DNA of 64,000 bases, taken from positions 1 through 64,000 of the forward strand of contig NZ_WLYI01000003.1 of the NCBI RefSeq assembly GCF_009707515.1, given 5' to 3'. The notes below the pieces were generated by a model that ran no database searches, was not told where the DNA came from, and saw only the letters and a list, made by a program, of their open reading frames with translations. Shown piece by piece: positions 32,030 to 42,500 of the stretch. Position 1 is the stretch's first letter, and every line of letters begins with the position of its first letter. This stretch comes from Pseudomonas karstica. Lineage in GTDB: Bacteria; Pseudomonadota; Gammaproteobacteria; Pseudomonadales; Pseudomonadaceae. The translations under genes and the position numbers were made by a program.

Positions 32030-33181
32030 ATGGAAAAGTCGAAGTTTCGCAAAATAGCTATCGTAAGCACACTGGTCGTGGTGGCCGGTCTGATTTTCTA
32101 CAGCATTCAATCATCGGGTAAGCCTCCGGAATACCTGACCGCCACGGTTGAACGCGGCGACATCGAGAACGCGGTACTGGCAGCCGGGATTCTGCAGGGT
32201 GTAAAACAGGTAGATGTAGGTGCGCAGGTGTCGGGTCAGCTGAAATCGCTCAAGGTCAAATTGGGCGACAAAGTCACCAAGGGCCAGTGGCTGGCAGAAA
32301 TCGATCCGGTGGTGTTGCAGAACTCCCTGCGTCAATCACAGGTCAATAAGGAAAACCTGGAAGCGCAGAAACGTGCGACGGCGGCGCAACTCAAGGATGC
32401 CAAGAGCACCTACGAGCGCTACAAAAGGCTGCAGTCGGATGGCGCCATTTCCAGGCAGGAATACGAGACGGCCGAGTCGAACTACCACGTACAGAGCGCC
32501 AATCTTGTTTCGCTCGATGCGCAGATCAAGGACGCCCAAATCCAGATAGAAACGGCGCGGGTCAACTTGGCCTACACCCATATCGTCGCACCCATCGACG
32601 GTTACGTGGTGGGCGTGGTGACCCAGGAAGGGCAGACCGTTATTGCTCAGCAACTGGCACCGGTGCTGCTCAAACTGGCGGATCTGGACACCATGACTGT
32701 CAAGGCGCAGGTCTCCGAGGCGGACGTGATTCATATCACCCCGGGCCAGGAAGTGTATTTCACCATCCTGGGTGAGTCGAGCAAACGCTACTACGCCAAG
32801 CTGCGTGGCACCGAGCCCGCGCCGCAGGACTTCCTGGAAACCCAAGCCTCCGGTGCGACCAAACAGAATACTGCGGTGTTTTACAACGGCCTGTTCGACG
32901 TACCGAACCCCGACCATCGCCTGCGTATTTCGATGACCGCGCAGGTGCGTATTGTCCTGGACAAGGCCAAGGACGTGTTGACGGTGCCGGTCGCGGCATT
33001 GGGCTCGAAAAACAGCGATGGCACCTACCAGGTGCGAATCCTGGACGCTCAGGGCCAGACGCAGGTGCGCAATGTGCAGACGGGGATCAATAATAACGTT
33101 CGGGCTCAGATCAAGGACGGTTTGGCCGAGGGTGACAAGGTGGTCATCGGTGAGCCGTCGCCGACTGTGGCAGGGGCCTGA
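32030..33181 (+). CDS. macA: MacA-like periplasmic membrane fusion protein of a lipopeptide exporter
   Basis: This 383-residue protein has an N-terminal membrane anchor (about residues 8-26), a split lipoyl/biotinyl-like domain (QVSGQLKSL near 68 and IVAPIDGYV near 185), a long alpha-helical hairpin between them rich in Lys, Gln and Ala, and a C-terminal beta-barrel/MPD region. It fits the MacA subfamily of ABC-type tripartite pumps and bridges MacB to an outer-membrane channel. It lies 169 nt after the synthetase and 2 nt before macB, so it is probably in the same transcription unit. In corpeptin-type clusters the equivalent pair follows the terminal synthetase and is thought to export the lipopeptide. 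No strong Shine-Dalgarno precedes the ATG, which may mean weak translation. An outer-membrane partner is not adjacent; the OMF at 37027 could serve. Confidence 0.92.
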   Translation: MEKSKFRKIAIVSTLVVVAGLIFYSIQSSGKPPEYLTATVERGDIENAVLAAGILQGVKQVDVGAQVSGQLKSLKVKLGDKVTKGQWLAEIDPVVLQNSLRQSQVNKENLEAQKRATAAQLKDAKSTYERYKRLQSDGAISRQEYETAESNYHVQSANLVSLDAQIKDAQIQIETARVNLAYTHIVAPIDGYVVGVVTQEGQTVIAQQLAPVLLKLADLDTMTVKAQVSEADVIHITPGQEVYFTILGESSKRYYAKLRGTEPAPQDFLETQASGATKQNTAVFYNGLFDVPNPDHRLRISMTAQVRIVLDKAKDVLTVPVAALGSKNSDGTYQVRILDAQGQTQVRNVQTGINNNVRAQIKDGLAEGDKVVIGEPSPTVAGA

Positions 33182-33183
33182 CG

Positions 33184-35145
33184 ATGACGCGACCATTATT
33201 GGAACTCAAGGGCATTACCCGCAGCTTTCTCGCTGGCGAGAAGGATTTTATCGCACTCAAAGATATCAATCTGACCATTAACGCCGGCGAGATCGTTGCG
33301 ATCATAGGCGCATCTGGCTCAGGAAAATCCACATTGATGAACGTGCTGGGCTGCCTGGATCATGCCAGTTCCGGTAGCTACAAGGTGGATGGGCGCGAGA
33401 CCGGCGCCATGGACGACCATGAACTGGCGGCACTGCGTCGCGACCATTTCGGCTTCATTTTCCAGCGTTACCACCTGCTGCCGCACTTGAGCGCGCTGAA
33501 TAATGTCGAGATGCCGGCCATCTACGCGGGCGTTGGCGAGTCGCAACGGCACAGTCGTGCCACGGAGTTGTTGGGGCGGCTGGGGCTGGACGGGCATTTG
33601 AGTAATCGGCCGAGCCAATTGTCCGGTGGTCAACAGCAGCGGGTGAGTATTGCCCGAGCCCTGATGAACGGTGGCGAGGTGATCCTCGCCGACGAACCGA
33701 CCGGTGCGCTGGATACAGCCAGTGGCAGGGAGGTGATGAAGATTTTGCTTGAGCTCAATGCGGCGGGGCATACCGTGATCATCGTCACCCACGATGAGAA
33801 AGTCGCGGCCAATGCCAAGCGCATAATCGAGATCCAGGACGGCGAGATCCTCAGTGACCGCATCAACCTGGAGCGTCCGCAGGAAGATCCTTCAGCACAG
33901 GGCGAACGTCCCGCGAAGGTCAAGCAGGCGAACCGCTTGGTCGCGGGGCTGGGCTTGTTCAGCGAAGCGTTCAACATGGCTTGGGTGGCGCTGATATCGC
34001 ACCGGATGCGCACATTGCTGACCATGCTCGGCATTATTATCGGTATCACCTCGGTGGTATCGATCGTGGCCATCGGCGAAGGGGCCAAGCGCTATGTACT
34101 CAAGGATATCCAGGCGATCGGCAGCAATACAATCGAGATCTTCCCGGGCACGGACTGGGGCGACAGTCGCTCGACCGCCATCGAAACCCTGGTATTGCCT
34201 GACGTCACCGCTCTCAGTGAGCAGTACTACATTGATAGCGCCACCCCGAACGTCGGCCGCAACCTGTTACTACGCTTCGAGAACATTGATGTGACCGCAA
34301 CGGTCAACGGCGTCAGCGAGAGTTACTTCCAGGTGCGCGGGATCAAAATGGGCGAGGGTGTCTCGTTCGGCAAAGACGATGCCCGGCGCCAGTCGCAGGT
34401 GGTGGTGATCGACCACAACACCCGACTCAGATTGTTTGGCCCGACGGCCAACCCGTTGGGGCAGGTGATTCTGGTCGACAATCTACCGTGCACCGTGATC
34501 GGGGTGACCGAGGACAAAAAAAGCGTGTTCAACACCAGTAAATCCCTAAATGTGTGGATGCCTTACGAAACAGCGGCCGGACGGGTGTTGGGCCAGCGCT
34601 ATCTCGACAGCATCACTGTGCGGATAAAGGACGGACAACCGAGCAAAGTAGTCGAGGACAATGTGGTCAAGCTTATGGAGCAGCGTCACGGTACCAAGGA
34701 TTTCTATACCTACAACCTCGACAGCATTATGCAAACGGTGCAGAAAACCAGTCAGTCGCTGGCGTTGCTGCTCTCGTTGATCGCAGTGATATCGTTGGTG
34801 GTCGGGGGGATTGGGGTGATGAACATCATGCTGGTCTCGGTGACCGAGCGCACCCGTGAAATCGGGATACGCATGGCCGTTGGCGCACGTCAGTCGGACA
34901 TCCGCCAGCAATTCCTGGTCGAGGCGGTAATGGTGTGCCTGGTGGGAGGAACGATCGGCATCGCGCTGTCGTTCGGGATTGGCTTCATCTTTTCATTATT
35001 GGTCAAGGAATGGCAGATGGTGTTCTCGATGAGCTCGATCATCATGGCGTTTGTCTGCTCGACGCTGATCGGTATCGTGTTCGGCTTCGTGCCGGCGCGC
35101 AACGCGGCACGCCTTGATCCGATCGAAGCCTTGGCGCGGGATTGA
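33184..35145 (+). CDS. macB: MacB-like ABC transporter (fused ATPase and permease)
   Basis: This 653-residue protein has an N-terminal ABC ATPase with Walker A GASGSGKST (residues 42-50), the signature LSGGQQQ and Walker B VILADEPTGAL. The first transmembrane helix follows (about 270-300), then a large periplasmic domain, then three C-terminal helices (about 525-640) with the conserved TERTREIGIRMAVGAR segment. Domain order and length match MacB. It works with the MacA protein encoded 2 nt upstream and probably secretes the cyclic lipopeptide or a related peptide using ATP. Its stop codon is followed by a strong palindrome and a convergent gene, so it is the last gene of the synthetase operon. 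Confidence 0.93.
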   Translation: MTRPLLELKGITRSFLAGEKDFIALKDINLTINAGEIVAIIGASGSGKSTLMNVLGCLDHASSGSYKVDGRETGAMDDHELAALRRDHFGFIFQRYHLLPHLSALNNVEMPAIYAGVGESQRHSRATELLGRLGLDGHLSNRPSQLSGGQQQRVSIARALMNGGEVILADEPTGALDTASGREVMKILLELNAAGHTVIIVTHDEKVAANAKRIIEIQDGEILSDRINLERPQEDPSAQGERPAKVKQANRLVAGLGLFSEAFNMAWVALISHRMRTLLTMLGIIIGITSVVSIVAIGEGAKRYVLKDIQAIGSNTIEIFPGTDWGDSRSTAIETLVLPDVTALSEQYYIDSATPNVGRNLLLRFENIDVTATVNGVSESYFQVRGIKMGEGVSFGKDDARRQSQVVVIDHNTRLRLFGPTANPLGQVILVDNLPCTVIGVTEDKKSVFNTSKSLNVWMPYETAAGRVLGQRYLDSITVRIKDGQPSKVVEDNVVKLMEQRHGTKDFYTYNLDSIMQTVQKTSQSLALLLSLIAVISLVVGGIGVMNIMLVSVTERTREIGIRMAVGARQSDIRQQFLVEAVMVCLVGGTIGIALSFGIGFIFSLLVKEWQMVFSMSSIIMAFVCSTLIGIVFGFVPARNAARLDPIEALARD

Positions 35146-35152
35146 CACTGAA

Positions 35153-35207
35153 CCTGTGGGAGCAAGCCGCTCCCACAGGTGGCTTGACTGACTGGCGTCA
35201 GTTCAAG
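35153..35207. terminator. Bidirectional terminator-like palindromes between macB and dat (REP-like)
   Basis: CCTGTGGGAGC (35153-35163) and GCTCCCACAGG (35169-35179) form a perfect 11-bp stem with loop AAGCC. A second dyad, ACTGAC-TGGC-GTCAGT (35187-35202), extends to 35207 with one bulge and overlaps the dat stop codon. The first motif resembles the short GTGGGAGC palindromes repeated in intergenic regions of Pseudomonas. It sits between convergent genes and probably ends or protects both transcripts. Confidence 0.7.
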
Positions 35208-36543
35208 CCCTCTCACCGGCATACAGCTGGCTTGCTTCACCGGATTTCTTTACTGCCTGTTCAAAACGATCCAGCACCATACCGACCTCTGTTTCGGTAA
35301 TAGTCAGCGGTGGCAGAAACCTCAGCACAGCGCCATGGCGACCACCTGTTTCCATAATCAGTCCGTTGGCGAAACAGTTGAGTTTGATCGCCCGTGCCCG
35401 GGCGCCATCGCCCTGACCTGCACGCCCAAGGGTGCCGGGCTTGGTGATTTCCACCCCAAGCATCAACCCGCGTCCGCGGATATCCCCGATGAATGAATAA
35501 CGTTGGGCAATCTGCTGCAGACCGTTTTCCAGTTGCTTACCCATTTTGGCGGCATGCTCGACGAGGTGACCTTCCTTGATATGACGCATAGTCGCGGCAC
35601 CCGCGACCATTGCCACCTGGTTGCCGCGGAAAGTCCCCGCATGCATGCCCGGGCTCCAGGTATCCAGATGCTCGGCAAACACGATCAACGACAGCGGATA
35701 GCCGCCACCGATAGCTTTGGACAGCACCAGAATGTCAGGCACGATGCCGGCATGCTCAATGGCGAAGGTGCTGCCGGTGCGGCCCAGGCCGGTCTGGACC
35801 TCATCGACAATCAGTAAAATATCTTGTTCCTGGGTGATTTCACGCAATGCCTTGAGCCACTGGGCCGAGGCTGGAATACAGCCGCCTTCGCCTTGCACCA
35901 CTTCGACGATGACCGCTGCGGGTTTGGTGACCCCGCCTTCCGGGTCCGAGAGGACGGTGCGGATGTAGTCGATGGACAACTGATCGGTGTTTTCGCCATT
36001 GGTGCCGAACGGGCAACGAAAGCGATAGGGGAACGGCAGAAAGTGAGTGCCTTGGGTGATAAGGCTATTGCCGGCCTTGGGGGACAGGTTGCCCATGGCC
36101 GACAAGGCACCGGCCGTCATACCGTGATAGCCACCGTGGAATGCCATCAGCGTGGAACGTTTGGTGTAGTGACGTGCCAGTTTGATGGCGGCCTCGACCG
36201 CATCCGAACCGCTGGGACCGCAGAACAGAATCTTGCTGGTGTCGCGCATTTTTGCAGGCAGCATCGAGAACAGCTCTTGCACGAACATGTGCTTGGCCGG
36301 TGTGGCGAGGTCGAGTGCTTGCTGCAGATGATCGCTGCCGAGAAAATCCATCACCGCGTCCCTGACGACCGGTGGGTTGTGTCCCAGGGCCAGGGTACCG
36401 GCGTTTGACAGGCAGTCGAGGTACTCCTGGCCGCTGGCATCTTTGATGCGCATGCCTTTGCCGCTAACGAACAGCCGCTGAAAAGTCTGCGCGTAGGTTC
36501 GCGCGTTCGACTCAACTTTATTGAGATAGCTTAGTTCTTCCAT
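35203..36543 (-). CDS. dat: Diaminobutyrate--2-oxoglutarate aminotransferase
   Basis: This 446-residue class III PLP aminotransferase makes L-2,4-diaminobutyrate from aspartate semialdehyde and glutamate. Visible features are the cofactor-binding GPSGSDAVEAAIK (109-121), FHGGYHG (135-141), the PLP-contacting VDEVQTG (246-252) and the Schiff-base lysine in SKAIGGG (K276). Length and sequence match EctB/PvdH/Dat enzymes. Module 7 of the synthetase has a Dab code, so this gene is best read as a dedicated precursor supplier, separate from any pyoverdine pvdH elsewhere. It is convergent with macB and divergent from the RND operon. The 483-nt upstream region may hold its promoter. Confidence 0.92.
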   Translation of the reverse strand: MEELSYLNKVESNARTYAQTFQRLFVSGKGMRIKDASGQEYLDCLSNAGTLALGHNPPVVRDAVMDFLGSDHLQQALDLATPAKHMFVQELFSMLPAKMRDTSKILFCGPSGSDAVEAAIKLARHYTKRSTLMAFHGGYHGMTAGALSAMGNLSPKAGNSLITQGTHFLPFPYRFRCPFGTNGENTDQLSIDYIRTVLSDPEGGVTKPAAVIVEVVQGEGGCIPASAQWLKALREITQEQDILLIVDEVQTGLGRTGSTFAIEHAGIVPDILVLSKAIGGGYPLSLIVFAEHLDTWSPGMHAGTFRGNQVAMVAGAATMRHIKEGHLVEHAAKMGKQLENGLQQIAQRYSFIGDIRGRGLMLGVEITKPGTLGRAGQGDGARARAIKLNCFANGLIMETGGRHGAVLRFLPPLTITETEVGMVLDRFEQAVKKSGEASQLYAGERA

Positions 36544-37026
36544 ATTCGATCACCAGTGGCCATAAGAATAGAGAGTCGAGCAGGGGTGCACCTCATGCTC
36601 GATGACGTGGCAGGCAAGTTTGTGTTTCTGTCATTTCAGCAGGTACTTGTGCCGGCGGAGGGTCATCTGGCAAAAGCCGTGCAGTCGCTTAGATAGAATA
36701 AAGGCTTGGCTTTTTTTAACTCGATCGACGACATAAGTACTTGATTATATTAATTTAATTGATTGTGGGTGTCGGGTTTTTTGGCGTGTAATCCACTCTT
36801 CGATTTCAACAGGATTGAGCACTTAAAGTGCGGTGTTAATAACGACCTGAATATTATATTTAGCGCGCCAGGAACGATCGCTCGATTCTGCTGGAGGGTT
36901 GAGTTTATCGCCAACTTTTCGAGCTGGGCATGTCCCTGATTTCCATGCCAGACACCTTGGAGGGTGCAGGTTTAAATACCCGACACACACGCCTCATCAA
37001 ACCGATGAGTTCATACGGTTATAGCG
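36544..37026. promoter_or_regulatory. Divergent promoter region between dat and the RND efflux operon
   Basis: This 483-nt region is clearly AT-richer than the genes around it, especially 36690-36780 and 36830-36870. It must hold promoters for dat (minus) and the efflux operon (plus). The only specific site recognised is the syr-syp-like half at 36931-36949. No open reading frame of note is present. Confidence 0.55.
36931..36949 (+). promoter_or_regulatory. Second syr-syp-like box upstream of RND operon
   Basis: TGTCCCTGATTTCCATGCC matches the box at 692-710 at 16 of 19 positions, including the full left arm TGTCCCTG and the core CCATG. GACA, the usual end of the right arm, occurs 4 nt further on (36951-36954). 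It begins about 96 nt before the first codon of the efflux operon. Shared use with the synthetase promoter suggests one LuxR-type activator controls both. Confidence 0.5.
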
Positions 37027-38454
37027 ATGAATGTCCTGTTCTGGCACCGATATCCGCTGGTGATTCTGTGTGCAACAGCCCTGAGCGGCTGCGTACTTGG
37101 GCCTGACTATCAGGTACCCACGGTTCCGATCGCCGCCAAATGGCAAGCACCATTACCCCATGGTGCGTCCGTGGCAGCCTTGACCGATTGGTGGCAGCAA
37201 TTCGATGACCCGGCACTCGCCGAGTTGTTGCGCCTGGCCGAAGCCGATAGCCCGTCAATGGATCAGGCAGCAGCCAACATCGCGTTGGCCCGTGCGACCT
37301 TGGGCACCCGTGTCGCCGAGGCGTTGCCGAGTCTAGGGGCGACGTTATCGAAGGGCCGTGGTGGCGAACAGGAAGGTTCCGTCAGCCAGGCCGGTTCGGG
37401 TTCGTCTGCGCAGTTCGACGCCGCGTGGGAAATCGACCTGTTCGGCAAGCTGCGTCGCAACAACGAAGCGGCCAGCAACCGTGTCCAGGCGCGAGTCGAC
37501 GATTGGCATGATGCACGGGTGTCGCTGGCGGCGCAGGTAGGCGATGACTACGTGCAATACCGTGGCTGTCAGAAACGGGTGCTGGCCTATAAGGACCAGG
37601 CGCAATCGCAACAAGACACGGCGCGCATCACTCGCCAGTCATTCCAGGCCGGTTTCACCTCGTCCGCCGATGCGGCGTTGGCCGATGCCAGTGCGGCGAG
37701 CATTGCCGCGACGCTGATCAGTCAGCAGGGTGATTGCCAGGTCCTGCTCAAAAGCCTTGTCGCGCTCACGGGCAGTGACGAAGGCCGGTTGATCAACGTG
37801 CTTAGTCACACATCAGCGCAATTGCCGCATCCGGCTCAGCTCAACGTGCAAGAAATCCCCGCCGATCTGCTGCGCCAGCGCCCGGACCTTGCGTCCAGCG
37901 AGCGCGAGCTGGCAGCGGCAAACGCTGAAATTGGCGTGGCCCAGGCTGATCGGCTACCGAGCTTGAGTCTTTCCGGGACGTTTTCCGTAGGGGCAACCTT
38001 GGGCGAGCGCGCCCGCTCCTGGTCGCTGGGCCCGGTCTTGTCGATTCCACTGTTCGATGGCGGCAAGCGCCGCGCCGCGGTCGACGGAGCTAGGGCCAGT
38101 TATGACGCCGCCCTTGCGGTGTATCGCCAGACGTTGCGCACCAGCGTCATGGAAGTCGAACAATCGCTGGTGCGCCTCGATGCGGCGCGCCGGCGTGAGT
38201 CCGAAGCCGTGCGTTCCAGTACAGGCTTTCGCGAGTCTTTCGAGGCCATCGATCGTGACTGGCAGGCCGGCAGTGCCAGCCTGCTGGATCGCGAAACCGC
38301 ACGCCGGGAGGCGCTTACGGCCGAGATTGAGCTGATCACCTTGCAGCAGGATCAAGTGCGCTACTGGATCGCCCTATACAAAGCATTGGGTGGCGGATGG
38401 CAAGCCAATCAACCGCTGGTGCAAAGCCAGGCATCGAGCGGAGAGGGCGTGTGA
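37027..38454 (+). CDS. Outer-membrane efflux lipoprotein, NodT/OprM family (PseA-like)
   Basis: This 475-residue protein has a lipoprotein signal peptide with lipobox LSGC (lipidated C22), then the family signature LGPDYQVP. Two outer-membrane efflux repeats follow, with long helices rich in Ala, Gln and Arg, and the second repeat carries the typical RPDLASSERELAAANAEIGVAQAD-like segment. It should form the trimeric outer-membrane channel of the tripartite RND pump encoded by the next two genes. The next gene starts inside its stop codon. In P. syringae the PseABC pump next to syringomycin/syringopeptin genes exports those lipopeptides; the order OMF-MFP-RND and the neighbourhood here agree. 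Confidence 0.9.
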   Translation: MNVLFWHRYPLVILCATALSGCVLGPDYQVPTVPIAAKWQAPLPHGASVAALTDWWQQFDDPALAELLRLAEADSPSMDQAAANIALARATLGTRVAEALPSLGATLSKGRGGEQEGSVSQAGSGSSAQFDAAWEIDLFGKLRRNNEAASNRVQARVDDWHDARVSLAAQVGDDYVQYRGCQKRVLAYKDQAQSQQDTARITRQSFQAGFTSSADAALADASAASIAATLISQQGDCQVLLKSLVALTGSDEGRLINVLSHTSAQLPHPAQLNVQEIPADLLRQRPDLASSERELAAANAEIGVAQADRLPSLSLSGTFSVGATLGERARSWSLGPVLSIPLFDGGKRRAAVDGARASYDAALAVYRQTLRTSVMEVEQSLVRLDAARRRESEAVRSSTGFRESFEAIDRDWQAGSASLLDRETARREALTAEIELITLQQDQVRYWIALYKALGGGWQANQPLVQSQASSGEGV

Positions 38455-39554
38455 AGTCGACGTTGCGAAATCGTTTGCTGGCAGTCGCCGTCCTCGCAGG
38501 CGTGATTGGGTTTGTCTACCTTCGCCGTGAGGCTGAGCCGGTCGTGGAGGCCCCCAATGTCAGTAGCTTGAGCGTGGAAGTGGTACAAGCGCGGCGCCAG
38601 CTCTGGCCTCAATTGCTGTCCGCCAGCGGTGCGCTGGCGCCCTGGCAAGAAGCGGTCATCAATGCCGAGACCAGCAGCCTGCGCATTGCCAGCCTCAAAG
38701 CCGATGTCGGCAGCCGGGTCAAGGCAGGGCAACTGTTGGCCACTCTGGCCTCGGAAACAGTGCTGGCCGAAGAAAGCAAACAACAGGCTGTCGTTGCCCA
38801 GGCTGTGGCCAAACTCGAACAGGCCAACTCCAATGACCGTCGCGCCCGGATCGTCGGTCAGAGCGGTTCCTTGTCAGAACAGCAGCGCGAAGACTATCGA
38901 ATCCAAGTGGCGACCGCCAAGGCCGATCTCGCAGGTGCCAGGGCCGAGTTGCAAGCCACTCGGATCAGGCTCAAACAGACGCGTATCGTGGCGGTCGACG
39001 ATGGCATCATCTCCTCGCGTACCGCGTTGCTCGGCAAGGTGGTGGCGGCTGGCGATGAGCTCTTTCGTATGGTGCGCGAAGGCCGTATCGAATGGCAGGC
39101 CGAGCTGGACTCGCGTCAGTTGGCCCAGGTGCAAGCCGGGCAGGTCGCGCGGCTGACGTTGCCGGGCGGCCAGCGCCTGCAAGGACAGGTTCGCCTGGTA
39201 TCGCCCACACTGAGCACGAAAACCAGTCGGGCGCTGGTCTATATCGCCCTGCCAACCGACAGTGCCGCCCAGGCCGGCATGTACGCCAGCGGCCAGATCG
39301 AACTGCCACCGCGCGAGGCTCTCACCGTGCCGGACACCGCCGTCATCCTGCGCGACGGTCGCTCCTATGTGTTCACCCTGGGGGACGATATGCGTGTTGT
39401 CCAGCGTCCCGTCGAGGTCGGCCGGCGACTTGAGCAATCGGTGGAAATCCTCAGCGGCTTGAATGAACCGGCGCGCGTCATCCGTGCCGGTGGCGCATTT
39501 CTGAATGACGGCGCGAGCGTAACGCTGGTTCAGACACCGGTTGTCCAGCCATGA
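38451..39554 (+). CDS. RND efflux periplasmic adaptor (membrane fusion) protein, PseB-like
   Basis: The start is taken as GTG at 38451, which overlaps the preceding TGA (GTGA) and follows GGAGAGGG at a good distance; the longer in-frame ATG at 38397 lies inside the upstream gene. The 367-residue protein has an N-terminal hydrophobic segment (about residues 6-22), lipoyl half-motifs, an alpha-hairpin with EQANSNDRRARIV, and beta-barrel and MPD regions, as in HlyD/AcrA-type adaptors. It joins the RND pump to the outer-membrane channel. The following gene starts in an ATGA overlap, so all three are translationally coupled. Confidence 0.9.
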   Translation: MKSTLRNRLLAVAVLAGVIGFVYLRREAEPVVEAPNVSSLSVEVVQARRQLWPQLLSASGALAPWQEAVINAETSSLRIASLKADVGSRVKAGQLLATLASETVLAEESKQQAVVAQAVAKLEQANSNDRRARIVGQSGSLSEQQREDYRIQVATAKADLAGARAELQATRIRLKQTRIVAVDDGIISSRTALLGKVVAAGDELFRMVREGRIEWQAELDSRQLAQVQAGQVARLTLPGGQRLQGQVRLVSPTLSTKTSRALVYIALPTDSAAQAGMYASGQIELPPREALTVPDTAVILRDGRSYVFTLGDDMRVVQRPVEVGRRLEQSVEILSGLNEPARVIRAGGAFLNDGASVTLVQTPVVQP

Positions 39555-42500
39555 ATATCTCAGCGCTCTCGATTCGTCATCCGGTTCCGGCGGTCATGCT
39601 GTTTATCCTGCTGACGATTTTCGGCTTACTGGGCTTTGAAAGGCTCGGCATCCAGGACTTCCCGGATATGGACCTGCCCGTGGTGGTGATCAGTGCCTCA
39701 CTCGAAGGCGCCGCTCCTGAGCAATTGGAAACCGAGGTGGCGCGTAAGATTGAGGACAAACTCACCTCCCTGCGCTTGCTCAAACACGTGACCACCGTCA
39801 TTACGGACGGTGGCGTCAACATTAGCGTCAGCTTTGATATTGACAAAGACGGCAACGAGGCACTCAACGAGGTACGTAACGCGGTCGACAGTGCCATGCC
39901 GCTGTTGCCGGCCAGCCTCGATATGCCGTCGGTATCCCGATTGACCACCAGCGCCTCGCCGTTGCTCACCTATGTCATCGAATCCGATAGCCTGGATGAG
40001 GAAGCACTGTCGTGGTTTGTCGACAATGAGCTGAGCAAGAAACTGCTGTCCATCCCGGGTGTGGCGCAAATCTCGCGGGTGGGCGGTGTCGACCGGGAGA
40101 TCCAGGTCAACCTGGCCCCGGCCTTGATGGCCGGGCTGGAAATGCGTGTGGCGGACGTGGCTAACCAGCTCAAGGCGATGCAAAAGGACAACTCCGGCGG
40201 CCAAGGCAATTTGGGTAGCGGTCAGCAGGCCATGCGTACCTTGGGGGCAATTGATGATCCGGCAGCGCTCGGAGCCATCGACATTCCGAGCGGTGACGGT
40301 CGCCTGCTCAAGCTGGGTCAGTTAGGCGACATTCGCGACACCCACGCCGAACGCAGTAGCCGTGCCTTTCGTGACGGCAAACCGGTGATTGGTTTCCAGA
40401 TCACCCGTTCGCTGGGGTTTTCCGATGTCGGCGTGGCCGATGACGTGCGCAAGGCAATGACCCGGTTTATCGCGCAACATCCCAACGTGAAGATCGTCGA
40501 AGCCAACAACACCGTTAAATCGGTCCTCGACAATTACCACGGTTCGATGAACCTGCTGTATGAGGGCATGCTGCTGGCGGTGCTGGTGGTCTGGTGGTTT
40601 CTGCGGGACTGGCGCGCTACGCTTATCGTCGCCACAGCACTGCCGCTGTCGATCATTCCGACCTTTGGCGTGATGTATTTGGCTGGGTTCACGCTCAATA
40701 CGGTGTCATTGCTGGCCCTGGCCCTGGTCATCGGCGTGCTGGTGGACGATGCCATCGTCGAGATCGAAAACATTTCCCGGCACCAACGAATGGGCAAAAC
40801 CCCGCGTGAGGCAGCCACCGAGGCGTCGGACGAAATTGGTCTGGCGGTGCTCGCGACGACTGCCACGCTGGTCGCGGTATTCTTGCCCACGGCCTTTATG
40901 GGTGGGGTTGCCGGAATACTGTTCCGTCAGTTTGGGGTGACCGCCTCGGTGGCGTTGCTGTTTTCGTTGCTGGTGGCGCGGGTGCTGACGCCGATGATGG
41001 CGGCCCACTTTCTCAGGGCAAGGAAGGATGAAGCACACGACAGCAAGCTGATGACGCGTTATCTGGGCTGGATTCACGGCACTCTGAACCGGCGCAAAAC
41101 CACAATGTTGTTGGCAGGCTTGTTTTTTGTTGGCTCGCTGGCGCTGATTCCTTTGCTGCCAACCAGTTTCCTGCCGCCCCAGGACAATGCCCGCAGCAAA
41201 GTCACGCTGGAGTTACCGCCCGGTACCAGGCTGGAACAAACCACTGCGCTAGCTCTGCAAGCCAGCGAAATATTGCGCACCATGCCGCAGGTCCGACACG
41301 TATTCACTTCTGTGGGCACCGCCAGCAGTTCGGGTTCCGGGCCCAGCGATATCACCGGTAACGGCGATGCTTTTTTGAGCGTGGATCTGGTGCCTCGCGA
41401 TGAGCGCGACCTCAAACAGGTCGAGGTCGAAGCCAATATGCGCGAGGCACTGCGTATGCTCCCGGGGGTACGCATCAACGTGGGAGGTGACGGTAGTGGA
41501 GAGCGGCTCAATATCGTCCTTGCCGGTGATGATGGTGATTTACTGGAGCGCACGGCGAGTGCACTCGAACCGCAGCTGCGCCAGTTGCAGGGGATAGGTA
41601 ACGTCACGTCGAGCACTGCCCTGCAGCGTCCGGAAGTCCAGATGCGTCCCGATTTCGCCCGCGCCGCGCAATTGGGCATTACCAGCCAGGACATCGCCGA
41701 TACCTTGCGCATGGCAACCTACGGCGAATATTCCTCGTCGCTGGGTAAAATCAATTTATCCCAGCGCCAGGTGGACATTCGCGTACGCATGGACCCGCTG
41801 CTGCGCGGTGATCTTGATTCAATCAAGCAGTTACGCGTGACTGGTCTCGACGGGCAGGTGGCGTTGGCATCATTGGGTGAGATCAGCATGGGCAGCGGAC
41901 CGGCACAAATCAGTCGGCTGGATCGCTTGCGTAACATCACCCTGTCAATCGAACTCAACGGGCGCAGCCTGGGTGAAGTCATGGCCGAGGCCAGAAAGTT
42001 GCCGGTGATGCAAAACCTACCTTCAGAAGTGAAGCTGGTGGAGCAGGGAGAGTTGCAGTTGATGACTGAACTGTTTGGCAGCTTCAGTTTGGCCATGACC
42101 ATCGGTGTATTTTGTATTTATGCGGTGCTGGTGCTGTTGTTCCACGACTTCTTGCAGCCCGCGACGATTCTTTCGGCGCTGCCGCTCTCGTTGGGCGGCG
42201 CGCTGGTGGCGTTGTTGGTGTGCAATATGAGTTTTTCCCTGCCTACGGTGATCGGTTTGCTGATGTTGATGGGGATCGTGACCAAGAACTCCATTCTATT
42301 GGTGGAGTACGCAATCATGGCTCGCCGTGATTATGCCTTGGGGCGATATGAGGCATTAATAGACGCATGTCACAAACGCGCCCGCCCCATTTTGATGACC
42401 ACTATTGCCATGGGCGCCGGGATGTTACCCACGGCGATGGGGATAGGCGAAGATCCGAGCTTTCGGCAGCCGATGGCCGTAGTAGTGATTGGCGGATTGC

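Noticed and set aside
38397..38450. N-terminal extension of the RND adaptor protein
   Set aside because: It lies inside the outer-membrane factor gene; the GTG at 38451 overlaps its stop and follows a strong Shine-Dalgarno.
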